DNA of 64,000 nt, from assembly GCF_014257025.1 (NCBI RefSeq), contig NZ_JACMSF010000039.1, positions 24,286 through 88,285 on the forward strand. Reading direction: 5' to 3'. The notes under the pieces are model-generated. The model saw nothing but the letters and a program-made list of their open reading frames with translations, was not told the DNA's origin and made no database searches. The position numbers and the translations under genes were made by a program. The DNA comes from Streptomyces cupreus. Lineage in GTDB: Bacteria > Actinomycetota > Actinomycetes > Streptomycetales > Streptomycetaceae. This document shows, one piece after another, positions 34,585 to 42,640 of this stretch (positions are counted from its first letter, which is position 1; each line of letters opens with the position of its first letter).

Positions 34585-35040
34585 TCACTCGCCGCCGCTC
34601 AGCCTCATCACCGCACGGACCCGCTTGCCGACCGGAACCCGTTCGACGGCGACCTCCAGCGCCAGCGCGTGCACTATCTCCAGGCCGTGCCGGCCGACGC
34701 GTTCGGGGTCCCGGGGGAAGCGGCGGGGCAGCGCGGCGCTGCTGTCGTAGACGCAGACGGCGACCTGGGCGTCGGTGCCCTCCAGGTCCAGGATGTAGGG
34801 GCCGTTGCTGTGCCGGTCGGCGTTGGTGACCAGTTCGCTGACCATCAGGAGCACCTCTTCGTGGGTGCGGTCGTCGATCTCGGCGCACCACTCCGTGCGG
34901 AGCCGGCCGAGGAAGCGGGCGGCGAAGGACCGCGCCTCGGCGATGCACCCCGGTTCACCGCTGTAGTGGGCCGCCTGTCGGAGCGGTTCCACGGGCACGT
35001 CGAAACCAGTCGGAATCACTGCCCCGTCGTGTTCGATCAT
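34585..35040 (-). CDS. ATP-binding anti-sigma-factor-like protein (RsbW/SpoIIAB family)
   Basis: 151 residues from ATG 35040. The HATPase_c_2 domain (about 35-150) has the N-box LLMVSELVTNADRHS and the G-box region ERVGRHGLEIVHALALEV. These small Streptomyces kinases inhibit sigma-B-like factors or phosphorylate anti-anti-sigma partners. No partner gene adjoins, so the target is unknown. It is followed by popR 96 bases later on the same strand. Confidence 0.88.
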   Translation of the reverse strand: MIEHDGAVIPTGFDVPVEPLRQAAHYSGEPGCIAEARSFAARFLGRLRTEWCAEIDDRTHEEVLLMVSELVTNADRHSNGPYILDLEGTDAQVAVCVYDSSAALPRRFPRDPERVGRHGLEIVHALALEVAVERVPVGKRVRAVMRLSGGE

Positions 35041-35220
35041 GCGTTTCTCTCTCGGGAAGCCGGACCGGCCGGACGCCGCTGCACCAGTGCTCGTACCCAG
35101 TGCCGCGCCCGGCAGTCCCCGCTCCGGGGCCCGGTGCGTCACATCGGCGGCGACAGCGGGCTGCCGCCCGTGGTCGGTGACCGGGTCGCCGTGGCGGTCG
35201 TGTCCAAGGCGAGCGGCACC

Positions 35221-36345
35221 TCAGGAGGTGGTCGTCCCGGGCGACTCGGGCTCGGCCGTGGGCTGCGAGGTCGGGGGCTCCGAGGCCGGCGGCGGGATCT
35301 GCCCGGAGGGCGTCGTCGAGGTCGGCGGGCAGGGGGTCTCCGAGCCGGTGGGCGTGGCCGGACACGGCGTCGTGGTGCCGGGGGACGGCGACGTCGTGGG
35401 CGGCACGGTCGTCGACGGGGAGGGCTGGCGTGCGGGCGGGTCCGTCTTCTGGTCCTTGCCGCCGGTGTCACCCGGGTGCCGGTTGAACCAGTCGTCGTTC
35501 TCGGGGTCGTAGACGACGAAGACGTTGATGACGACGGTGGCCGGCGCGACCACGACCACGTTCGAGGACTTGTACGACGGCCAGGAGTCGCCCGTGGCCT
35601 TCGGCGCGCTCTGCTGGGCGACCGGCGGGGTCAGCGGGTTGCCACAGGCGCAGCGCACCCGGGGCACTCCGCGGTCGTCGACGAGGACGGCGGTGCCGGT
35701 CTGGAGGACGGCCTGGTAGCTGGTGGCGCCGCCGTCGCGGTAGCCGTGGTTGGTGACGCGGGTGTCCATGCGCAGTTGCACGGGGGTGAGGTCGCGCAGA
35801 TAGGCCGGGACGCCGGAGGGGTCGACGTCGGCGACGGAGGCGAACGCCTTGTTCTTCGCCTGGTCGGCCTGGAGGAACTTGATCTGCTTCTCCACGTCGC
35901 AGCTGGCGACGTTGCGGGTGCCGCCGTAGAGGCCGGGCGCTGCGCCGTCGACACCGCGCACGGCGTTGGCGGACTCGGTGGCCCCTGTCGGGGCGGGGGT
36001 CACCGGCGGGGCGGAGCTGTCCGTCGCGGTGGAGGCGGTGAAGGGATCGGGGCCCGACTTGCCCGCGGCCTGGAGGAAGACCTCGCCGCCCGAGCCGGAG
36101 CCGCCGCCGTCGCCGCGGCTGAAGACGAAGGCGAGCACCACGGCCGCGACCACCACGGTGGCGAGCACGACGATGCGCGGCACGGACCGCCACCACGGCC
36201 GCTGGGGTCCCGGCTCCGGGGGGACACCGCCGCCACCGGTGCCCGGGGGCTGGGAGGGCGGGCCGGAAGGTGGCTGCGAGGGACCGGACAGCGGGCCCGA
36301 GGGGGGCCCTGTGGGTCGGCCGGAGGACGGAGGTTCGGCGCTCAC
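35221..36345 (-). CDS. DUF6777 membrane-anchored, Pro/Thr-rich protein
   Basis: 374 residues from GTG 36345 behind AAGGG. A Pro/Gly-rich cytoplasmic N-terminus is followed by one membrane helix (IVVLATVVVAAVVLAFVF, about residues 55-75) and an extracytoplasmic domain of about 190 residues containing paired Cys (VRCACGNPL). The last 80 residues are a Pro/Thr/Ser tail that could span or attach to the cell wall. It matches the actinobacterial DUF6777 type; function unknown. Confidence 0.75.
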   Translation of the reverse strand: MSAEPPSSGRPTGPPSGPLSGPSQPPSGPPSQPPGTGGGGVPPEPGPQRPWWRSVPRIVVLATVVVAAVVLAFVFSRGDGGGSGSGGEVFLQAAGKSGPDPFTASTATDSSAPPVTPAPTGATESANAVRGVDGAAPGLYGGTRNVASCDVEKQIKFLQADQAKNKAFASVADVDPSGVPAYLRDLTPVQLRMDTRVTNHGYRDGGATSYQAVLQTGTAVLVDDRGVPRVRCACGNPLTPPVAQQSAPKATGDSWPSYKSSNVVVVAPATVVINVFVVYDPENDDWFNRHPGDTGGKDQKTDPPARQPSPSTTVPPTTSPSPGTTTPCPATPTGSETPCPPTSTTPSGQIPPPASEPPTSQPTAEPESPGTTTS

Positions 36346-36382
36346 GAGCCCTTCTTCCCGATATGGGACTCTCACGGCCTTT

Positions 36383-36400
36383 AATGCGAATAGCCGCATT
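36383..36400. promoter_or_regulatory. Inverted repeat in the divergent promoter region
   Basis: AATGCG, six bases, CGCATT: a symmetrical element in an AT-richer patch between the divergent DUF6777 and streptophobe genes (36346-36506). It may be an operator serving either gene. Confidence 0.3.
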
Positions 36401-36506
36401 TCTCCATACCGTGACCATTGTGTGCTCCAGGCCGGTGCGGTCCGCAAGCCGACGCGGACGGACCTCCCGGCAGGCGGGGCGCCCGGAGGCTGCCTAGCGT
36501 GGCAGG

Positions 36507-37772
36507 GTGAGCGCGCGCATCCCCTCCGACCAGGCAGTGGCCCGCCACGGCTGGCCGCAGGCCGTCGTCGCCGTGCTGGCCGCACTGCTCGCCATGGGGG
36601 TCGTCGCCGCGCTGGGACTGTGGGCGGCGGGGGCGACGGGACTCCCGGACAACGCGTTCCCCCGGGTCGTCGCCGCGACCGTGGTGACCGCCGTCGGCGG
36701 CACCGTCGAGATGTCCGGCGACGCCGGCGGCCTCGCCGAGTCCGCGGCCGACCTCACCGTGATCCCGCTGTCCGTCACCCTCGTCGGCGCGCTGGTGCTC
36801 GCCGCCGGTTTCCTGCGGCCGCTGCGGCGCCGGGCGGTGGCGGGTGCGCGGGAGCTGGTGGGGTGGGCCGCCCGGTTCGCCGTGCTGTGGCTGCTGGCGC
36901 TGCTCGGCCTCGCGCTGGCCGCCCGTCAGACCTTCACGATCTCCCTCGGCGACGACACGCTCGACGACCTCGGCGATCTCTTCAGCGTCACACCGAAGGT
37001 CGGCTTCCGCACCGACGTGCCGCTCACCGTGGTCTTCGGACTGCTGTGGCTGGCGGGCGTCCTGATCCTGGCCCTGCTGGTCTCCCGCGCGGCTCCCCTG
37101 CCGCCCCGGCTGCTGCGCTTCCAGGAATCGGTCCGGCCTGCCGCGTACGCCATGGTCGGGCTGCTGCTCGCCTACGTCGCGCTGGGCGTCGTCATCGGTC
37201 TGATCGTCGCGGCGACCCGCGGCCACGCGGCGGAGACCCTCGCCGTGCTCCTGCTCGGCCTGCCGAACCTGGTGTGGCTGGCGCTCACCATCGGCCTCGG
37301 CGCCACCTGGGAGGGGCGGGTCGAGGGCCCGTTCGGACTGCCGATGCCGCATGTCCTGGACGAGGTGCTGCGCGGCTCGGACACCGCGGCCCTGAACCTG
37401 AGCACGCTCGCCGAGCACGACAGCCGGGTGTGGTGGCTGGTGGCCGTCGACGCGGTACTGGTACTCGCCGCCGCGTTCGTGATGGCGGCCCGCTCCCCAC
37501 GCCGGATGCGCGCCTGGCAGCACGCGGTGCACATGGCGGTGGCGCTGGCGCTGACGGTGCTGATGATCTGTCTGGTCGGCCGGATCTCGGCGCATTACGG
37601 CCTGTCGGTGCTGGGCATCGGCGACCTGGGGGGCGATCTGGGCGGGGAGCTGGTGCTGGAACCGCAGATCTGGGGGGCGCTGGGGTTCGCGTTGCTGTGG
37701 GGCCTGGTCGCGGGGTTCCTGGGCGCGCTGCTCGCCGGGCCGGTGCACAGGCGAGGCGAGGTACCCCGCTAG
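36507..37772 (+). CDS. Streptophobe family membrane protein
   Basis: 421 residues from GTG 36507. It is very hydrophobic, with about nine to ten predicted helices, for example AVVAVLAALLAMGVVAALGL, VTLVGALVLAAGFL, VLWLLALLGLALAA, GLLLAYVALGVVIGLIVAA and LLWGLVAGFLGALLAG. It carries the FPRVVAATVVTAVGGTVEMSG loop seen in the streptophobe family named for Streptomyces. Function unknown. Its end overlaps the convergent kinase gene by four bases. Confidence 0.82.
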   Translation: MSARIPSDQAVARHGWPQAVVAVLAALLAMGVVAALGLWAAGATGLPDNAFPRVVAATVVTAVGGTVEMSGDAGGLAESAADLTVIPLSVTLVGALVLAAGFLRPLRRRAVAGARELVGWAARFAVLWLLALLGLALAARQTFTISLGDDTLDDLGDLFSVTPKVGFRTDVPLTVVFGLLWLAGVLILALLVSRAAPLPPRLLRFQESVRPAAYAMVGLLLAYVALGVVIGLIVAATRGHAAETLAVLLLGLPNLVWLALTIGLGATWEGRVEGPFGLPMPHVLDEVLRGSDTAALNLSTLAEHDSRVWWLVAVDAVLVLAAAFVMAARSPRRMRAWQHAVHMAVALALTVLMICLVGRISAHYGLSVLGIGDLGGDLGGELVLEPQIWGALGFALLWGLVAGFLGALLAGPVHRRGEVPR

Positions 37773-38764
37773 TACCTCCCGCCGAAGAACGGTTCAGCCC
37801 ACCGAGGCGGCGCCTTGGGCCCCTCCACCCGCTCCTCGACGACCCGCACGTCCACCCGGGTCGGCGGATGGGCCCCTTCTTGCTCGCCTCGCAACGCGAG
37901 ACGCAGCGCCGCGACAAAGGCAAGGCACGACTCGTACCGGTCATCAGGGCTCTTGGCCAGCGCCTTGGCGAACACCGAGTCGACCGGCGCCGGAAGGTCG
38001 GGCCGGGAAGACGTGAGCGGCGGCGGCTCGTCGTACTGGTGCGCCCACAGCAGCGCCATGTCGTCCTCCCGCTGGAAGGGCGGTCGCCCCGTCAGGCACT
38101 CATGGACGACGCAGGCGAAGCCGTACACATCGCAGCGCGCGTCGACCGGCTTGCCGGAGATCTGTTCCGGCGCGACATAGTCCAGCGTGCCGACGAACTG
38201 GCCGACGGTGGTGAACCCGGTCAGGGACAGCGATTTCTTGGTCAGCCCGAAGTCGGTCAGATAGGCGTGCTCCGGGTGATCGCTGTCGGTGCCGCGGGCG
38301 ACCAGGATGTTGCCCGGCTTCACGTCCCGGTGGACCAGCCCGTGCTCGTGGGCGGCATCCAGCGCGGACGCGACCTGCGCGGCGATCCGCACGGCCGTCG
38401 CGGGCGTGAACGGGCCCTGCCGGTCCAGGAGATGGCGCAGGTCGCTGCCGGCGACGTAGCGCATGGCGATGTAGAGGAGGCCGTCCGTCTCACCCGCCTC
38501 GAAGACCGGCACGATGTGCGGGTGGTCGATCGCGGCGGCGGCCCGGGACTCATGGGTGAAGCGGCGCCGGAAGGTGTCGTTGCGGGCGAGTTCGGGGGCG
38601 AGCAGTTTCAGCGCGACCGTGCGGTCCAGGCGCAGGTCGCGGGCGCGGTAGACGACGGCCATCCCGCCGCGGCCGATCTCCTGCTCGATGCGGTACCCGG
38701 CGACCTGCCGGCCGATCAGCTCGGAGGGGCGGCCCGAGAACAGGCTCGTCTCCTCACGGGCCAT
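37769..38764 (-). CDS. Serine/threonine protein kinase (cytoplasmic)
   Basis: 331 residues. All catalytic motifs are intact: GRGGMAVVY glycine loop, ALKLL lysine, HRDVKPGNIL catalytic loop, DFGL, and GTLDYVAPEQ activation segment. No membrane helix follows the kinase domain (ends about residue 290), unlike PASTA kinases. It is the last gene of a minus-strand operon after an FHA-containing ABC exporter and a small protein, and overlaps the latter by 11 bases. The exporter's FHA domains are natural readers of its phosphothreonines. Confidence 0.94.
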   Translation of the reverse strand: MAREETSLFSGRPSELIGRQVAGYRIEQEIGRGGMAVVYRARDLRLDRTVALKLLAPELARNDTFRRRFTHESRAAAAIDHPHIVPVFEAGETDGLLYIAMRYVAGSDLRHLLDRQGPFTPATAVRIAAQVASALDAAHEHGLVHRDVKPGNILVARGTDSDHPEHAYLTDFGLTKKSLSLTGFTTVGQFVGTLDYVAPEQISGKPVDARCDVYGFACVVHECLTGRPPFQREDDMALLWAHQYDEPPPLTSSRPDLPAPVDSVFAKALAKSPDDRYESCLAFVAALRLALRGEQEGAHPPTRVDVRVVEERVEGPKAPPRWAEPFFGGRY

Positions 38765-39299
38765 CCGGGGTCACCACCTGGGTGGCGGCGTGCCCGGGAT
38801 CCTCCGCGGCGGCGCGGGGCGCCTCGTCCGTGGCGAAGGTGCTCAGGCGCAGTCCGTCGGCGTAGACCCAGCGGCCGTGCTCGGCGTCGTAGAGCCACAC
38901 GTGCTCGCCCTCGACGACCACGCCGATCCGCAGGCCGTGGGTGCGGTCACGGAAGGACTCGCCGTCCAGGGCGCCGGCCGCCAGGTCCTCCAGCGCGGCC
39001 CGGTAGCGGGCCAGGTGCTGTTCGGCGCGGACGAGGTGGGGGCGGGGGTCGGCGGTGCGGGCCAGGGCGGCGTCGGGGGTGGGCGGGTCCTGGGGTACGG
39101 CGACCAGATGGCGGCCGTCGACCCAGGCCGACCAGCCGTTGGCGCACAGGACGCGCCCCCAGTCACCGCGTCGTTCGAGGAGCTGCACCGGCAGCAGCGC
39201 GTCCAGGGGCACCGTGGGCCGGGCCGGGTCGGGGGCCTCCCAGGAGGGCATCCCGTGGGCGGGGACGACGTGGGTGGGCAGGAAACCGGGTGTCGCCAT
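38754..39299 (-). CDS. Hypothetical protein with SH3-like N-terminus
   Basis: 181 residues. The N-terminal 70 residues resemble a bacterial SH3 domain (LDALLPVQLLERRGDWGRVL, WSAWVDGRHL); the middle is helical. The C-terminal part contains a beta-rich unit (IGVVVEGEHVWLYDAEHGRWV). No signal peptide is visible. It sits between the FHA-ABC exporter (nine bases) and the kinase (overlap of 11 bases), so it is probably a component or substrate of that phospho-signalling unit. Not assigned to a named family. Confidence 0.75.
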   Translation of the reverse strand: MATPGFLPTHVVPAHGMPSWEAPDPARPTVPLDALLPVQLLERRGDWGRVLCANGWSAWVDGRHLVAVPQDPPTPDAALARTADPRPHLVRAEQHLARYRAALEDLAAGALDGESFRDRTHGLRIGVVVEGEHVWLYDAEHGRWVYADGLRLSTFATDEAPRAAAEDPGHAATQVVTPDGP

Positions 39300-39308
39300 G
39301 GTGTGCGC

Positions 39309-41648
39309 CTACTTCCGCATCACGACGGGTTCTTGGCGGCGCAGCAGCCGGGAGACCACATAGCCGAAGACCACCGACAGGACGATCAGCATGCCCACGT
39401 TGAGCAGCCAGACGCCCGCCGAGTGGCGGAACAGGGGGTCGCCGGTCAGGTCGCCGGGCACGATCCGGGCCAGATCGACGGTTCCGGCCATCGCGCCGAG
39501 CGCCCAGCGCGAGGGCACCAGCCAGGCGAGCTGCTCCAGGCCCGGCACTCCGTCGAGTTTCAGCAGGGCGCCGCAGAACACCACTTGGACGACGGCGAGC
39601 AGCACCAGCAGCGGCATCGTCACCTCTTCCTTGCGCACCAGCGCGGAGACCAGCAGACCGAGCATCATCGCGGTGAAGGCCAGCAGGGCGACGGCGACGG
39701 TGATCTCGACCAGGGGCGGCATCAACACGCCTTCGCCGCCCGGGGCGTTGAGGTCCACGCCGAGCAGGGCGACCAGGGTCAGCACCACGGCCTGGAGCAC
39801 GGTGACCGTGCCGAGGACCACGACCTTCGACATCAGGTACGCCGATCTGGACAGGCCGACGGCGCGTTCACGCCGGTAGATCACGCGCTCCTTGACCAGT
39901 TCACGCACGGCGTTCGCCGCTCCGGTGAGGACCGCGCCGACGCACAGGATGAGCAGCGCGTTCATCGCGGTGTCGCGGGTCAGGGAGCTGCCGGCCAGGG
40001 CGCGGGCCATGGCGCCCATCACGAACGGCAGGGCGATCATGATGGCGAGGAAGGTGCGGTCGGCGCTGAGCGCGGCCGTGTAGCGGCGGATCAGGGTGCC
40101 GAGCTGGGCGCCGCGGCTGCGGGGCCGGCGGGGCGGGGTGATGACGACCGGTCCGGAGCGGAGCAGCCGCGGCTGTGCGGTGGCGTCGGCGACGTACCGG
40201 CGGTGCAGGGGCGAGGTGGTGTAGTCACCGGCCCAGTCGCGGCCCTGGTCGCGTTCGAAGGCCTCGAAGGCCTCCGGCCAGTGCTCGAAGCCGAAGAAGG
40301 CGAGGGCGTCCTCGGGCGGCCCGTAGTAGGCGATCCGGCCGCCGGGCGCGAGGACCAGGAGGCGGTCGCAGACGTCGAGACTGAGGACGCTGTGGGTGAC
40401 GACGATGACGGTTCGGCCGTCGTCCGCCAGGCCCCGCAGCGTGTGCATCACCGAGCGGTCCATACCGGGGTCGAGCCCTGAGGTCGGTTCGTCGAGGAAG
40501 AGCAGGGAGGGCTTCGTCAGCAGCTCCAGGGCCACGCTCACGCGCTTGCGCTGGCCGCCGGAGAGGCTGTGCACGGGCTGTCCCGCGCGCTGCTCAAGGC
40601 CGAGTTCGCCGATGACCTCGTCGACGCGGGCCCGGCGTTCGGCCTTGGCGGTGTCCTGCGGGAAGCGGAGTTCGGCGGCGTAGGCCAGGGCGCTGCGGAC
40701 CGTGAGCTGGGAGTGCAGGATGTCGTCCTGCGGGACCAGGCCGATGCGCTGGCGCAGCTCGGCGTAGTCGCGGTAGAGGTCGCGGCCGTCGTAGACGACG
40801 GTGCCGTGGTCGGCGGGCCGCTGTCCGGTGAGGGCGTTCAGCAGGGTGGACTTTCCGGCACCGCTCGGTCCGACCACCGCGAGCAGGCACTTCGAGCCGA
40901 CCGGGAAGGAGACGTCGTCGAGGAGGGTCTTGCGGCCACGGTCGACGGCGACGGTGAGGCCTTGCACCTCCAGGGAGATCTCACCGGTGTCGACGTACTC
41001 CTGGAGCTCGTCGCCGACCAGGCAGAACGCCGAGTGCCCGATGCCGATGACGTCACCGGGGAGTACGGGGGCGGCCGTGACGGTGCCGCCGTTGAGGAAG
41101 GTGCCGTTGTGGCTGCCGAGGTCGGCGATCTCGTGGCCGCCGTCGGGCAGGGCGCGCAGCTCGGCGTGGTGGCGGGAGACGACGAGGTCGTCGAGGACGA
41201 GGTCGTTGTCGGGGGCGCGGCCGATGCGGACGGTACGGGTGGGCAGCGGCCGTACGCTCGTCGGCCGCCGGAAGGTGCCGGTCAGCGCGGGCATCGAGAC
41301 GGCCGAGGGGCGTTCGGGGCCGGGTTCCGGACGGCCGAGGAGGACGGCGCGGGGGCCGTCGGCGGGGTTGCCGAAGCGGATCACGGTGCCGGGGCCGACG
41401 TCCCACGCGTGGATGCGCCGGCCGTCGGTGTAGGTGCCGTTGGTGCTGCCCTCGTCCTGGAGTGTCCAGTGGTCGGTCTCGGGGTGCAGGATGGCGTGGT
41501 GCCAGGAGACGCGGGCGTCGTCGATGACGATGTCGCTGAGCGGGTCGCGTCCTACGTGGTAGTCGCGGCTCGGGGTCATCACGGTGGAGCCCGACTCGGT
41601 CTCCAGCACGAGCACGGGCGCAGTCGGTGCGAGCGGCCGCTCCGCCAT
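39309..41648 (-). CDS. ABC transporter with two N-terminal FHA domains (ABCG type)
   Basis: 779 residues. Two FHA domains occupy about 28-98 and 140-210, each with phosphothreonine-binding motifs (GRD, WHH, STNGT; GRA, SRHH, SHNGT). An ABC domain follows at about 225-465 with Walker A GPSGAGKST, signature LSGGQRKR and Walker B LLFLDEPTSGLD. An ABC-2 membrane domain of about six helices is at about 525-775. The architecture equals mycobacterial Rv1747, an exporter regulated by the adjacent kinase PknF; here too a Ser/Thr kinase is in the operon. The exported substrate is unknown. Confidence 0.93.
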   Translation of the reverse strand: MAERPLAPTAPVLVLETESGSTVMTPSRDYHVGRDPLSDIVIDDARVSWHHAILHPETDHWTLQDEGSTNGTYTDGRRIHAWDVGPGTVIRFGNPADGPRAVLLGRPEPGPERPSAVSMPALTGTFRRPTSVRPLPTRTVRIGRAPDNDLVLDDLVVSRHHAELRALPDGGHEIADLGSHNGTFLNGGTVTAAPVLPGDVIGIGHSAFCLVGDELQEYVDTGEISLEVQGLTVAVDRGRKTLLDDVSFPVGSKCLLAVVGPSGAGKSTLLNALTGQRPADHGTVVYDGRDLYRDYAELRQRIGLVPQDDILHSQLTVRSALAYAAELRFPQDTAKAERRARVDEVIGELGLEQRAGQPVHSLSGGQRKRVSVALELLTKPSLLFLDEPTSGLDPGMDRSVMHTLRGLADDGRTVIVVTHSVLSLDVCDRLLVLAPGGRIAYYGPPEDALAFFGFEHWPEAFEAFERDQGRDWAGDYTTSPLHRRYVADATAQPRLLRSGPVVITPPRRPRSRGAQLGTLIRRYTAALSADRTFLAIMIALPFVMGAMARALAGSSLTRDTAMNALLILCVGAVLTGAANAVRELVKERVIYRRERAVGLSRSAYLMSKVVVLGTVTVLQAVVLTLVALLGVDLNAPGGEGVLMPPLVEITVAVALLAFTAMMLGLLVSALVRKEEVTMPLLVLLAVVQVVFCGALLKLDGVPGLEQLAWLVPSRWALGAMAGTVDLARIVPGDLTGDPLFRHSAGVWLLNVGMLIVLSVVFGYVVSRLLRRQEPVVMRK

Positions 41649-41694
41649 GCCAGAATTCTACCGATTCGCCCACTTGTGCGCCTGGGGCGGAGGA

Positions 41695-42105
41695 TCAGGC
41701 GACCGGTACGACCAGGGCGGGGGCGGTCCGCTGCATCCGCAGCGCGTCGATCGACTCGGCGAGCAGTTCATACTCGGTGGTGTCGTCGCAGGTGGCGATA
41801 CGCACCAGCCGGCCGGCCGCCAACTGCTCGGCGACCAACTCCTGTTGAGCGGCGTCGCCGCACCAGGCGCGCAGCACCGTGGGCACGTCGGGCACGGTGT
41901 CAGCGACCGGGACGAGGGCGCTCGGCGGGAAGTGCTCGGCGTCGGGGTGCGGGTCTAATCGTTCGGCGATCCAGGAGGCACGGTCGCGCAGCCACCACAG
42001 GGCGAGGGCCAGGGTGGGTGCCCGGTAGGTACCGAGCGGTACGCCTATGCGCCGGCCGCCGCAGGTGCCGTACGCGGTGACATGGCACAGGAATTCGTCG
42101 TGCAC
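41695..42105 (-). CDS. Hypothetical protein
   Basis: 136 residues: MHDEFLCHVTAYGTCGGRRI at the start, a helical segment ALALWWLRDRASWIAERL, and an acidic C-terminal half. I do not recognise a family, and no membrane or signal segment is present. It lies 46 bases upstream of the FHA-ABC gene on the same strand and may be in its transcript. The following 239 bases (42106-42344) are a divergent promoter region with no other gene. Confidence 0.65.
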   Translation of the reverse strand: MHDEFLCHVTAYGTCGGRRIGVPLGTYRAPTLALALWWLRDRASWIAERLDPHPDAEHFPPSALVPVADTVPDVPTVLRAWCGDAAQQELVAEQLAAGRLVRIATCDDTTEYELLAESIDALRMQRTAPALVVPVA

Positions 42106-42344
42106 GTCTCACTCCCCCGTGGTGCGCTCGCCTGTGGGCCGGGCCTCGCTTTCCCTGCGGCTCGAACGCTGTACGTGATGGGGTCTTCGCTCCGCGTGAA
42201 GTTCCCTCTGCTGAGTATGTTCACTACTGAAACACTGTCACCATGACTTTCCGGCCAGTCTCCTGGCATATTCACCAAGATCGATGGCCGAAACGTGACG
42301 GGATCGCGTCAAGCGCGGCATGAGCGAAGACGAGCGGAGGCACC

Positions 42345-42498
42345 ATGAGCACCGCCGGAAAACTGGACGCGCACTTCACAGCCGTCCTGCGCAAGCGCCC
42401 CGAGAAGGGAAGCTGGACCTACGTCGTCTGGCCCGAGTCGGTCGACTTCTTCGGCACCCGCGGCCTGGTCAAAGTCCGCGGCACGATCGACGCCCACC
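42345..42498 (+). pseudogene. DUF1905 gene, 5' fragment (interrupted by mobile element)
   Basis: ATG 42345 with a GGAGG ribosome-binding site begins a DUF1905-type protein (MSTAGKLDAHFTAVLRKRPE, SWTYVVWPESVDFFGTRG). The reading is native through codon 51 (His, CAC) plus one base, where the TnpB element begins. It then runs four codons into the element to a TAG. The remaining half is at 44327-44460. Confidence 0.9.
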
Positions 42499-42640
42499 GT
42501 TCCTAGAAACTGAGCGGGAGTGAGTCCTGTCGCCAGGACTCGTGCTCAGCCGAACGCCCCGAACGGTGTTGGGCGTTCTGGTCGACCGCGTTCGCTCCGC
42601 GTCCGGCGCCAACGGATCGTGTCCGTGGTCCGGAGATGCG
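42499..42640 (-). ncRNA. Candidate omega RNA (TnpB guide RNA scaffold)
   Basis: In TnpB elements the guide RNA comes from the tnpB 3' end and the adjoining right end, with the guide read from the flank. Here that end contains a perfect hairpin (42522-42541: GAGTCCTG, TCGC, CAGGACTC). An outer TGAGC/GCTCA pair (42511-42515 and 42544-42548) encloses it. The guide would be the reverse complement of the bases just left of 42499, which lie in the split DUF1905 gene. The 5' limit is a guess; expression is not shown. Confidence 0.35.

Noticed and set aside
35966..39403. 1145-codon plus-strand frame spanning the streptophobe and kinase genes
   Set aside because: It crosses several well-supported genes out of frame and has low-complexity Arg/Gly/Pro composition.
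42106..42344. Possible SOS or other operator in the divergent gap before the DUF1905 gene
   Set aside because: The GTTCAC and GAAACAC words present do not form a convincing palindrome.
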